In this document: one piece after another, positions 14,916 to 21,578 of the stretch
How the letters are laid out: each line of letters starts with the position of its first letter
Numbering within the stretch: the stretch's first letter is position 1
Assembly: GCA_002369195.1 (NCBI GenBank)
Contig: DFEW01000013.1
Span: 13,895 to 50,977, forward strand
Direction: 5' to 3'
Origin: Christensenella sp. UBA3792
GTDB taxonomy: Bacteria; Bacillota; Clostridia; Christensenellales; CAG-138
Length of the DNA: 37,083 nucleotides
Position numbers and translations under genes: made by a program
The notes under the pieces: generated by a model
Database searches by the model: none
What the model was told of the DNA's origin: nothing
What the model saw: only the letters and a program-made list of their open reading frames with translations

Positions 14916-15584
14916 TCAGCGAACGTTTCCGGGGATGCGGACCGCCGCGCCGACGATATGCTCGTGCAGCAGCGCCTTCGCGGTCTCCACATCGCGCCGC
15001 TTGCAGGCGGCGAGAATCTCTTCATGCTCCTCGGCGGAATTCTGACGCGCAGACGCTTCGCTGTAGAAGCCGCTTCTGAGGTAGCGGTCGATGTTCGCGT
15101 GGATGATTTCCATCAGCATGTCCGCAAAGCCGTTTTCCGCACGCGCGGTCAAAAGCTCGTGGAATCTGCCGTTCAGTTCCTCGGACTCCATCAGATCGGT
15201 CGCGTTGCGCTGTTCTTCGATCAGCGAGGCGAGCTCGGCAAAGTCTTCGTCGGTCATGCGCGGAATCGCAACGGTCAGCATTTCACAGGAAATCGCAGCA
15301 CGGACCTGCATGATGTTGACGAGCTTTTCGCGCGACAGTTCTGTAACGGTTGCGCCGCGGTTGGCATGAATCGTGACGAGCCGCTGTGCTTCAAGCTGAC
15401 GAAGCGCCTCGCGCACGGGAATATGGCTGACATTCAGCGCCGCGGAAATCTCATCCTGCTTGAGCTGCATGCCGCCGGGCAGCGTGCCGTTTACAATGCC
15501 GGTGCGCAGTACGCGGTAGACCCATTCCTGTGTGCCGTATCCATCCCGGTTGCCGACGGATGATGCAAGTGCTTTATAATCCAT
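14916..15584 (-). CDS. GntR-family transcriptional regulator with FCD domain
   Basis: A 222-residue regulator. The N-terminal winged helix-turn-helix (about residues 15-80) contains HIPVREALRQLEAQRLV, the hallmark recognition helix of GntR. The C-terminal all-helical FCD ligand-binding domain has the expected His and Asp/Arg metal-site pattern (NGRFHELL, EEHEEILAACKRRD). The start at 15584 is preferred because GGAG lies 7 bases upstream; a longer frame to 15626 would run through a palindrome that looks like an operator. The ligand is unknown; FCD regulators usually sense organic acids. It is monocistronic, with its own promoter and shared terminator. Confidence 0.93.
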   Translation of the reverse strand: MDYKALASSVGNRDGYGTQEWVYRVLRTGIVNGTLPGGMQLKQDEISAALNVSHIPVREALRQLEAQRLVTIHANRGATVTELSREKLVNIMQVRAAISCEMLTVAIPRMTDEDFAELASLIEEQRNATDLMESEELNGRFHELLTARAENGFADMLMEIIHANIDRYLRSGFYSEASARQNSAEEHEEILAACKRRDVETAKALLHEHIVGAAVRIPGNVR

Positions 15585-15610
15585 ATACACACTCCGTATA
15601 ATTATTTTTT

Positions 15611-15629
15611 TCGATGAACCGCTCATCGA
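15611..15629. promoter_or_regulatory. Candidate operator, inverted repeat in the gntR leader
   Basis: TCGATGA and TCATCGA form a perfect 7-bp inverted repeat with a 5-base spacer. It lies between the predicted transcription start (about 15637) and the gntR start codon, fitting negative autoregulation. Confidence 0.5.
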
Positions 15630-15643
15630 TCTATCTATGTATA

Positions 15644-15672
15644 AATATAATATAAAATCACCGTTTCGTCAA
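15644..15672 (-). promoter_or_regulatory. Sigma-A promoter of the GntR gene
   Basis: On the minus strand TTGACG (15672-15667), 17-bp spacer, TATATT (15649-15644). The flanking DNA is strongly AT-rich compared with the rest of the window. Confidence 0.75.
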
Positions 15673-15700
15673 CACAAGATTTCAGCAAAATTTTGTTTTT

Positions 15701-18052
15701 TTATGATTTTGGGCAAAAAAGTTCGAATCGAAGCACTTGTACGCGTCTGGGTTCGCTGCGCTTTCCCTCCAAAGGCGCGCCGTTCTTCAAAAGCGCGGGG
15801 TGGACCGGAACGACGTAGTAGCTAAGCTCGCCGGACTGTGCATGCACATCGTCCTCGATCGTCACCGCAAAGCCCGCATTCTCCACGGTGCGCAGCAGGA
15901 TCGTGAATCCGCTTTCATCGACGCGGTACACGCGATAGCGCATGTAACGCGACGGCGGGGTAAAGGTGAGCGTGACGGTGTCGTCTATGAGCGTTGCAAC
16001 AAGATCGGTCGGCGGCTCGGGCACCTGCCAGTATTCGGAGTACGCGATCGGCTCCGTGCCCGCCTTGAAGTATTCGTACACGATTTCGCTTTGCGGGGTC
16101 AGCGCAGTTGCGCGCACGGCGGCATGCTCCGAAGAGAGCGTCGCGGCATCGAGGGCGACCGACACCACGCCGTCCGGCACGGAAAAGACCGGCGGCGCCG
16201 CGTTCCGATAGAGATTCGAAAAGACGTCGAACAGCAGCATCGCGGGGTACGAGCCGCCGCCGCAGTCGGGCGGCAGACAGCGTCCGTCGCGCGCGTCGTC
16301 GAAGCCCATCCAAACGACGGCAGCATAGTCCGGATTGAAACAGGCAAGCCAGATATCGCGGTTGCCCGTCTCGTCGCCGACGGTGCCGGTCTTGGCGGCA
16401 AGCTCCATGTTGAGGGCGGACAGCTGCTTTGCCGTACCTTCGCGGGCGACGCTTTCGAGCAGGGACGTGAGAATGAACGCATTCTGCTCGCTCATGACGC
16501 GCAGTTCGCGCGTATCCCTGCGGTACACTTCGCAGCCGGAACGGTCCGTGATGCGCGTGACGGTGTACGGCTCGCGATAGATCCCGCCGTCCGCGACCGC
16601 CGCATACGCGCCGCACAGCCGGTACGGCGAGACACCGTAGGTGAACCCGCCGAGCGCGAGGGTCAGCGAATCGTCGCGCACGTCGAACGGGATGCCGAAC
16701 CGCGATGCGAACGCCTTGCACGCGCCGACACCGAGCGAGCGGAACAGCGAGACCGCGGGCAGGTTCAGCGATCGCGTGACCGCATCGCGCATCGTGACCC
16801 AGCCGGAATAGTGACCGGACGCGTTGCGCGGCATGTAGTCGCCGAACTCCGTCGCCTCGTCGAGCAGCATCGACGCGGCGGTATAGCCCGCTTCCAGCGC
16901 GGGCGCGTAGACAAGGATCGGCTTGATCGCGCTGCCCGGCTGCCGTCGGATGCGCACCGCGCGGTTATAGGCAAGCGCGCTTTCAAGGTCACGACCGCCG
17001 ACGATCGCGGACACGCCGCCGGTCTTTGCGTCGATCAGCACGAGCGCGCCCTCGCACGATTCGTCGCCGTAGCGCGGAAAATACGCGTCGTTGCGAAACG
17101 CCGCTTCCGCGATTGCCTGCGCCGACGCGTCCATCGCGGTCTCGATCGTGTAGCCCTCGGTCAGCAGCGTTTCGAGACTGCAGCCGAGATGCTCGCACGA
17201 TTCGTTCAGCGCGAGATCGATATAATAATTGTGCCGCTGCTTGAACCGGTCGGCGCACAGGTTCAGCGGTTCGGTCTTGGCGCGCGCCGCCTCGTCGGCG
17301 CTGATCATTTCATAGTTTGCCATCAGATCGAGAATGACGCCGCGCCGCCCCAAGGATGCTTCCGGACGCAGATGCGGCGCATAGGTCGCCGGAGACTTCA
17401 AAACCCCTGCAAGCAGCGCGCTCTGCGCCAGGGTCAGCTCGCTCGCGGGCACGCCGAAGTACCCCTGCGCCGCCGCTTCGATGCCGTAGTAGCCGCCGCC
17501 GAAGTAGACGCGGTTGAGGTAGCAGGAGAGGATCTGTTCCTTGGAAAGCACCTGTTCGAGCCGGTAGGAGAGGATCGCTTCGTCAACCTTGCGGTCGAGC
17601 GTCTTGATCGCGGACAAATGCGTCAGCTTAATGAGCTGCTGCGTGATTGTGCTCGCGCCTTCCACGTACGAACCCGCCTTGAGGTCGTTGAGCGCGGCGC
17701 CGCAGATGCGGATGAGATCGAAACCCGGATGCGTATAGAAGCGCGCGTCCTCGGCGGCCAGAAAGGCGTCGGTCACATGCTTTGGAAGCTTCGACGCGTC
17801 GACGGAGACGCGGTTTTCGTGCAGGTACAGGCGCGACACGGTCCGCCCGTCGCGGTCGGTGATAAGCAGGGTTTCGTCCGCGGTCAGAATCTTATTGAGA
17901 TCGAGCGCGTGCCACGCGTCCTGCGACATGATCCAAACCGATGCGGCAAGGATCGGAAGCAGGAAGAACAGCGCGGCGGCAATCAAAAAACGCCGACGGC
18001 GGCGTCGACGGTACAGACTGTGATAGATTCGGATGGCTCTTTGCTCGCACAT
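15701..18052 (-). CDS. Class A penicillin-binding protein (transglycosylase/transpeptidase)
   Basis: A 783-residue bifunctional peptidoglycan synthase. A very basic N-terminus (R-rich, residues 15-21) precedes one membrane helix (22-42). The GT51 glycosyltransferase domain has the catalytic Glu near 101 in EDARFYTHPGFD and the block GASTITQQL near 133. The transpeptidase domain carries SAIK (Ser374), SLN (428-430) and KTGT (554-557). The C-terminal 100 residues, from about 680, read as a fibronectin type III-like domain (EPPTDLVATLIDDTVTLTF). It is the last gene of a minus-strand set, 28 bases after the membrane protein gene. The start has no good ribosome binding site. No terminator was identified after its stop; the downstream gap is short and AT-rich. 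Confidence 0.95.
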   Translation of the reverse strand: MCEQRAIRIYHSLYRRRRRRRFLIAAALFFLLPILAASVWIMSQDAWHALDLNKILTADETLLITDRDGRTVSRLYLHENRVSVDASKLPKHVTDAFLAAEDARFYTHPGFDLIRICGAALNDLKAGSYVEGASTITQQLIKLTHLSAIKTLDRKVDEAILSYRLEQVLSKEQILSCYLNRVYFGGGYYGIEAAAQGYFGVPASELTLAQSALLAGVLKSPATYAPHLRPEASLGRRGVILDLMANYEMISADEAARAKTEPLNLCADRFKQRHNYYIDLALNESCEHLGCSLETLLTEGYTIETAMDASAQAIAEAAFRNDAYFPRYGDESCEGALVLIDAKTGGVSAIVGGRDLESALAYNRAVRIRRQPGSAIKPILVYAPALEAGYTAASMLLDEATEFGDYMPRNASGHYSGWVTMRDAVTRSLNLPAVSLFRSLGVGACKAFASRFGIPFDVRDDSLTLALGGFTYGVSPYRLCGAYAAVADGGIYREPYTVTRITDRSGCEVYRRDTRELRVMSEQNAFILTSLLESVAREGTAKQLSALNMELAAKTGTVGDETGNRDIWLACFNPDYAAVVWMGFDDARDGRCLPPDCGGGSYPAMLLFDVFSNLYRNAAPPVFSVPDGVVSVALDAATLSSEHAAVRATALTPQSEIVYEYFKAGTEPIAYSEYWQVPEPPTDLVATLIDDTVTLTFTPPSRYMRYRVYRVDESGFTILLRTVENAGFAVTIEDDVHAQSGELSYYVVPVHPALLKNGAPLEGKRSEPRRVQVLRFELFCPKS

Positions 18053-18080
18053 ACCGGCAGTATGCGCAGGCGCCGTGAAG

Positions 18081-18617
18081 TTATGCGCGCGGCAGCAGGA
18101 AACGGCGCAGATGCCGCCGGTAGAAGCGCGAAAAAAGCTGATAACACGCGTCGAGCAAAAACAGGAACAGGAAATAGCCGAGCACGGTATATGCGCACGC
18201 GGGCAGAGACCATTCGGTGTACGGATGCACGCCGAGAAGATAGAGACCGGTCAGCACGAGCGCGGAAAACGCGGTGACGATGCCGACGGCGATCAGCGTC
18301 TGCATGTACGGGCGGCGCAGCATGCGCAGGGCGTGACGGATCGGGACGAACGGCGCGAGCACGCACACAAACGCCAGCCAGGCGTAGTGCGGGACCGGCA
18401 GAAACAGCACGACCGCCGCGACGAGCACATCGGCTGCGATCAGATGCGGGTACAGCCGTTCCTCCGCAAGCGGCACCGCGAGCAGCGCAAGTGGCAGGAA
18501 AAAGAGCAGGGCAAACCAGCCGACGCTTTCCGCCGCCCACAGCAACAGCAGCAGGAGCAGGCCGGTCATCGGCACGAGCTTGATCGGTGAAATTTTCGTT
18601 TCGTTTCGCAGATTCAT
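18081..18617 (-). CDS. Integral membrane protein of unknown function
   Basis: A 178-residue protein with about five hydrophobic helices and a basic C-terminus (FYRRHLRRFLLPRA). I do not recognise the family. The ATG at 18617 overlaps the stop of the SLOG gene as ATGA, and the penicillin-binding protein gene follows 28 bases downstream. Context suggests a role at the membrane together with the cell-wall synthase, but no motif supports a specific function. Confidence 0.78.
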   Translation of the reverse strand: MNLRNETKISPIKLVPMTGLLLLLLLWAAESVGWFALLFFLPLALLAVPLAEERLYPHLIAADVLVAAVVLFLPVPHYAWLAFVCVLAPFVPIRHALRMLRRPYMQTLIAVGIVTAFSALVLTGLYLLGVHPYTEWSLPACAYTVLGYFLFLFLLDACYQLFSRFYRRHLRRFLLPRA

Positions 18618-19078
18618 ATCCGGTATACAGGGATTCCTTTCCGTTCCGCCATGCGCATCGTCTGCGCCGAGCCGCTCGGCCGTCTGCGCACATAGGCGAT
18701 GCAGAGGTCCGCGTCCGCGATCAGGCGCGCGTTGCGCTCGCGCATGCAGCCGCGGCTGTAGGTTTCGTTCAGCAGCACGACTTCGTCCGCCTGCGCGATC
18801 ACGCTGCGATAGCGCGCGGCGTCGGCGGCGGAGTATGCGTTCGCCTGTCCGCGATACGGCACATAGACCGCGAGCGAGACCGACGGATCGACTTTCTTCA
18901 GCGCAAGAATCCATTCGCCCGCCAAAAGGTCAAAGCCCTTTGCGCCGCCGATCAGAAAGCGGCTGCAGCCCTCGTGCAGCGCGTCGCGCACGGCGGATTC
19001 GAGCGAAAAAAGCAGGGTTCGGTATTCCTCCGAGCCGTCGGCGGGCAGGTCACGATGTCCGGTGAACGCGCAGATCAT
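18614..19078 (-). CDS. SLOG-family protein, DUF1273/YpsA-like
   Basis: A 154-residue Rossmann-like protein. The opening AFTGHRDLP, the IGGAKGFDLLAGEWIL block and YSRGCMRERNARLIADAD match the DUF1273 (YpsA) branch of the SLOG superfamily, proteins thought to bind nucleotide-derived ligands. B. subtilis YpsA affects cell division and lies near gpsB and ponA. Here the gene is two places upstream of a class A penicillin-binding protein, in line with a cell-envelope link. Both ends overlap neighbours as ATGA. Length is somewhat shorter than YpsA (180). Confidence 0.88.
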   Translation of the reverse strand: MICAFTGHRDLPADGSEEYRTLLFSLESAVRDALHEGCSRFLIGGAKGFDLLAGEWILALKKVDPSVSLAVYVPYRGQANAYSAADAARYRSVIAQADEVVLLNETYSRGCMRERNARLIADADLCIAYVRRRPSGSAQTMRMAERKGIPVYRI

Positions 19079-19917
19079 ACCGTCGCTCCCTTCTGCATCG
19101 TGCGGTTCTTGAGCAGGTCCATCAGCGCAGCGCGATCGCCGCTCCGGTACGCGTCGAACAGCGCGGTCGCATAGCGCTTCGCCTCGTCGAACAGTTCCGG
19201 CACGCTGCGATCGCTCGACGCATCGGGCAGAAACGGGGAGTGCCAGGTGTGCTTGCCGAGGTTCATCGCGTCCTCGCGATCCTCGCGCGGGGCGGCGAGC
19301 AGGAATGCGGACAGCAGCCCTTCCCTGTGCAGCAGCCGTTCCAGACGCGTCAAGAACCGGAAGCGCGTACCCTTCGGATCGAAGAGCAGCGGCGCGGCGC
19401 GGTGAAACTTGCGTAAGCTTCTCCGGTATGCGCCTTCGACCTCGACGAGGTTCAGCCGCCTTGCAAGCCGCGCGTGCAGCGCGTCGATCGCGGATGCGTC
19501 AAAGCGCCGCAGAAGGAGCGATTCGTAGGGAACGGACGCGGCGGTGTCTTGATAGACGATCGAGTCGATCACGCCCTCAAAGCGCGTGTGATCGGTGCCG
19601 CGGTGGTGCGCCTCGATGTACGGGTGCAGGGTGCTGTCGAGCGCGATGTGCGTCAAAAAGCCGAGCAGGTACGGCGTATCCTGCGGCGTCGCCTCGGCAA
19701 GGAGCGCGTCAAACAGCACGTCGCAGGGGAGCGCGTGCAGCGCGTTGCCGTGTTTTTTGCGATGCGGGACGAACGGCGTCGGCGGCAGGCGGTCGAAGAA
19801 GAATATGTCGGGACCGAGACAGCCGAGAAGGTATGCGCCGTCCGTCGGCTCGACGAATCCGTCGAGCGACTGCGCAAGCGAATATCCGAAGGATAGATGC
19901 GTACAAAGATAAGGCAT
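19075..19917 (-). CDS. Zinc-dependent phospholipase C-like protein
   Basis: A 280-residue protein of the Zn_dep_PLPC type. The N-terminus MPYLCTHLSFGYSLAQ, GPDIFFFD, the LLGFLTHIALDSTLHPYI block with its spaced His/Asp, and HHRGTDHTRFEGVID supply the usual metal-site His and Asp residues. It has no signal peptide, so it may act in the cytoplasm. The start at 19917 gives the family's usual N-terminus; the frame continues upstream to 20100 only as AT-rich non-coding-like sequence. The predicted transcription start coincides with this ATG. Its stop overlaps the SLOG gene. Substrate unknown. Confidence 0.88.
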   Translation of the reverse strand: MPYLCTHLSFGYSLAQSLDGFVEPTDGAYLLGCLGPDIFFFDRLPPTPFVPHRKKHGNALHALPCDVLFDALLAEATPQDTPYLLGFLTHIALDSTLHPYIEAHHRGTDHTRFEGVIDSIVYQDTAASVPYESLLLRRFDASAIDALHARLARRLNLVEVEGAYRRSLRKFHRAAPLLFDPKGTRFRFLTRLERLLHREGLLSAFLLAAPREDREDAMNLGKHTWHSPFLPDASSDRSVPELFDEAKRYATALFDAYRSGDRAALMDLLKNRTMQKGATV

Positions 19918-19923
19918 AGGAAT

Positions 19924-19952
19924 ATGATACCATATTTTCCGGAAAATGTATC
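19924..19952 (-). promoter_or_regulatory. Extended -10 promoter of the PLPC-SLOG-PBP operon
   Basis: On the minus strand TGG-TATCAT (-10 box 19929-19924) has a weak -35 (GATACA, 19952-19947) at 17 bp. A perfect 14-bp palindrome (ATTTTCCGGAAAAT, 19934-19947) fills the spacer and could be an operator. Confidence 0.6.
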
Positions 19953-20020
19953 GTTTTTGCGCCGTTTTTTTTATCTTTTTGTAAACGAAATGCAAAATCC
20001 CTTCCGATTCTGAAAATGCA

Positions 20021-20029
20021 TGGTAAAAT
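20021..20029 (+). promoter_or_regulatory. Extended -10 promoter of the Amidase_3-like gene
   Basis: TGG-TAAAAT (TAAAAT at 20024-20029) lies 41 bases before the ATG. No good -35 box is seen, so the call rests on the extended -10 alone. Confidence 0.45.
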
Positions 20030-20070
20030 GAAGCAACAACGGATGCGATCCGTCGAAAAGGAGCGATTCC

Positions 20071-20964
20071 ATGAAACGCATCAAAAAAAGAAGAAAACAT
20101 TTTCGCATTTCCAACCCGCTCGGGTTTTCGCTGTTCTGCGCAATGTGCGTTCTGGCGGTCGGGCTGGTCGTGGGCGTGATTTGCCTTGCGGTCGGCTACG
20201 GTCAGGATGCGATCGCGTTCATCAAGGCACAGCTGAACGGCACGCCGGTTTCCGTGCAGGCGACCCTGCCGCCAACCGCGGCGCCGACCGACACGCCGGT
20301 GCCGACCGAGTCCGCGATCGAGACGCCGGACATCGGCACGCCCGTGCCCGCGACGCCGACGCCGCCGCCGATCGAAACGCCCGAGCCGGTCGAAACGCCG
20401 GCTGCTGAGCCGACGAAGGATCCGAACGCGCCGCTATACGGGTTCACGATCGGGCTCGATCCGACGCGCGACGGAGACAGCAAGTATCAGGACGAGTGCG
20501 CGTACAACCTCGAATTTGCAAAGCAGCTCAAGCAGTACCTCGAATCGAAAGGCGCGACGGTCATCTTAACGCGCGAGGACAACGAGATTGAGATCGGCAA
20601 CTCCGCGCGCGCGAAGATCTTCAAGAAAGCGAACTGCGACATCGCTCTGCGGCTGATGTGCAACCATATCTCCTCGAAGTACACCGGCAGCTACGTGCAG
20701 TACCTCAAGAAGAATAAGAACTACGCCAAGGCTCTCATCAAGGCGTACACGGAAGCGACCGGCATCAAGAAGCAGGCAGGCAAGTCGGGCGGCATCGAGA
20801 ACAAGTCCGACACCGTGGCGTCGGAGTGCGGCTGTCCGTGCGTGCTGCTTGTCATGGGCAATTGGGACAACAAGACCGAGCGTTCGAACCTGCAGGACGA
20901 CGCGTTCCGCGATCGGATGATCAAAGGCATCTACGAGGCGCTGCTCGGACGCCTGAAGAAGTAA
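20071..20964 (+). CDS. Membrane-anchored Amidase_3 homologue, probably catalytically inactive
   Basis: A 297-residue type II membrane protein: basic N-terminus, membrane helix at about 18-42, a T/P-rich linker (about 60-118), and an Amidase_3-like domain (N-acetylmuramoyl-L-alanine amidase fold) from 122. The fold is suggested by FTIGLDPTRDGD, YNLEFAKQLKQYLESKGATVILTRED and NSARAKIFKKANCDIALRL. The zinc His expected in DxGHGG is R133, the zinc Glu is kept (E142), the second His (SIHAN) is M196, and the catalytic Glu (LVEiGF) is M262. Three of four active-site residues are thus lost, so it is more likely a cell-wall binding or regulatory protein. Ribosome binding site AAAAGGAG and a terminator at 20971 make it monocistronic. 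Confidence 0.85.
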   Translation: MKRIKKRRKHFRISNPLGFSLFCAMCVLAVGLVVGVICLAVGYGQDAIAFIKAQLNGTPVSVQATLPPTAAPTDTPVPTESAIETPDIGTPVPATPTPPPIETPEPVETPAAEPTKDPNAPLYGFTIGLDPTRDGDSKYQDECAYNLEFAKQLKQYLESKGATVILTREDNEIEIGNSARAKIFKKANCDIALRLMCNHISSKYTGSYVQYLKKNKNYAKALIKAYTEATGIKKQAGKSGGIENKSDTVASECGCPCVLLVMGNWDNKTERSNLQDDAFRDRMIKGIYEALLGRLKK

Positions 20965-20970
20965 TAAAGG

Positions 20971-20996
20971 AGAGCATCCGCCCGGATGCTCTTTTT
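20971..20996 (+). terminator. Terminator of the Amidase_3-like gene
   Basis: AGAGCATCCG pairs perfectly with CGGATGCTCT over 10 bp, followed by TTTT. Confidence 0.92.
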
Positions 20997-21015
20997 GAAA
21001 GAAATTGCAATGACT

Positions 21016-21044
21016 TGCAACCGAATCCCTCTGTATCCGGTATT
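21016..21044 (+). promoter_or_regulatory. Possible ECF-type autoregulated promoter
   Basis: TGCAACC (21016-21022) followed 15 bases later by CGGTATT (21038-21044) resembles ECF sigma promoters, which carry an AAC core at -35. It lies directly upstream of the sigma gene. A sigma-A reading (TATTAT at 21041) has a poorly spaced -35. Confidence 0.4.
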
Positions 21045-21065
21045 ATTGGTGAGGAGCGCAAACCG

Positions 21066-21578
21066 TTGGAAACGTGCATGCAACATGAAATGACGACACC
21101 CGTCAACAACGACCTTGATTCCCTCTTTGTCACATACGGCGACATGATCTACCGTCTCGCACTGGTGCGTACGCGCAGCGCGGCGGACGCCGAGGATGTG
21201 GTACAGGAGGTTTTCCTGCGATGCCTGAAAAACAATCCGTCCTTTGACAGCGCGGAGCATCAGAAGGCATGGCTGATTAAGGTCGCGATCAACTGCTCCA
21301 AAACGCTGCTGTCAAGCGCGTTCCGAAGGCATTCCGTGCCGGAGGATGCGCTCGGAGAGCTTGCGTCGGACGTGCAGGAGACGGATACCACGGTCTACGA
21401 TGCGGTCATGCGGCTGCCCGAAAAATACCGAACGGCAATCCACCTTTTTTACTACGAATCCTATTCCGTCAGGGAGATCGCGCAGATGATGCGCACGACG
21501 GAATCGACGGTCAAGTCGTGGCTCCACCGCGCAAGAGGATTGCTGAAGGACGCTCTGGGAGGAGACTATGAAGTTTAA
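21066..21578 (+). CDS. ECF-type RNA polymerase sigma factor
   Basis: A 170-residue sigma-70 family protein. Region 2 is SLFVTYGDMIYRLALVRTRSAADAEDVVQEVF, summarised by DAEDVVQEVFLRCLKN, and region 4 contains LPEKYRTAIHLFYYE...SVREIAQMM with recognition helix TESTVKSWLHRARGLL. The start is set at TTG 21066 because GAGGAG lies nine bases upstream; ATG 21078 and ATG 21090 are alternatives without good ribosome binding sites. The gene overlaps the beta-propeller gene by 11 bases, the usual layout for a sigma factor and its membrane-bound partner. The signal sensed is unknown. Confidence 0.93.
   Translation: METCMQHEMTTPVNNDLDSLFVTYGDMIYRLALVRTRSAADAEDVVQEVFLRCLKNNPSFDSAEHQKAWLIKVAINCSKTLLSSAFRRHSVPEDALGELASDVQETDTTVYDAVMRLPEKYRTAIHLFYYESYSVREIAQMMRTTESTVKSWLHRARGLLKDALGGDYEV

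Noticed and set aside
15584..15626. Longer start of the GntR regulator at 15626
   Set aside because: The extra 14 residues run through the operator-like palindrome and AT-rich leader, and the ATG at 15584 has a well-spaced GGAG.
15737..18277. Long plus-strand open frame opposite the penicillin-binding protein
   Set aside because: Arg-rich translation without motifs; the minus-strand frame has complete PBP signatures.
20071..20964. Active N-acetylmuramoyl-L-alanine amidase
   Set aside because: The zinc His residues and the catalytic Glu expected in the fold are replaced, so an enzymatic call is not supported.
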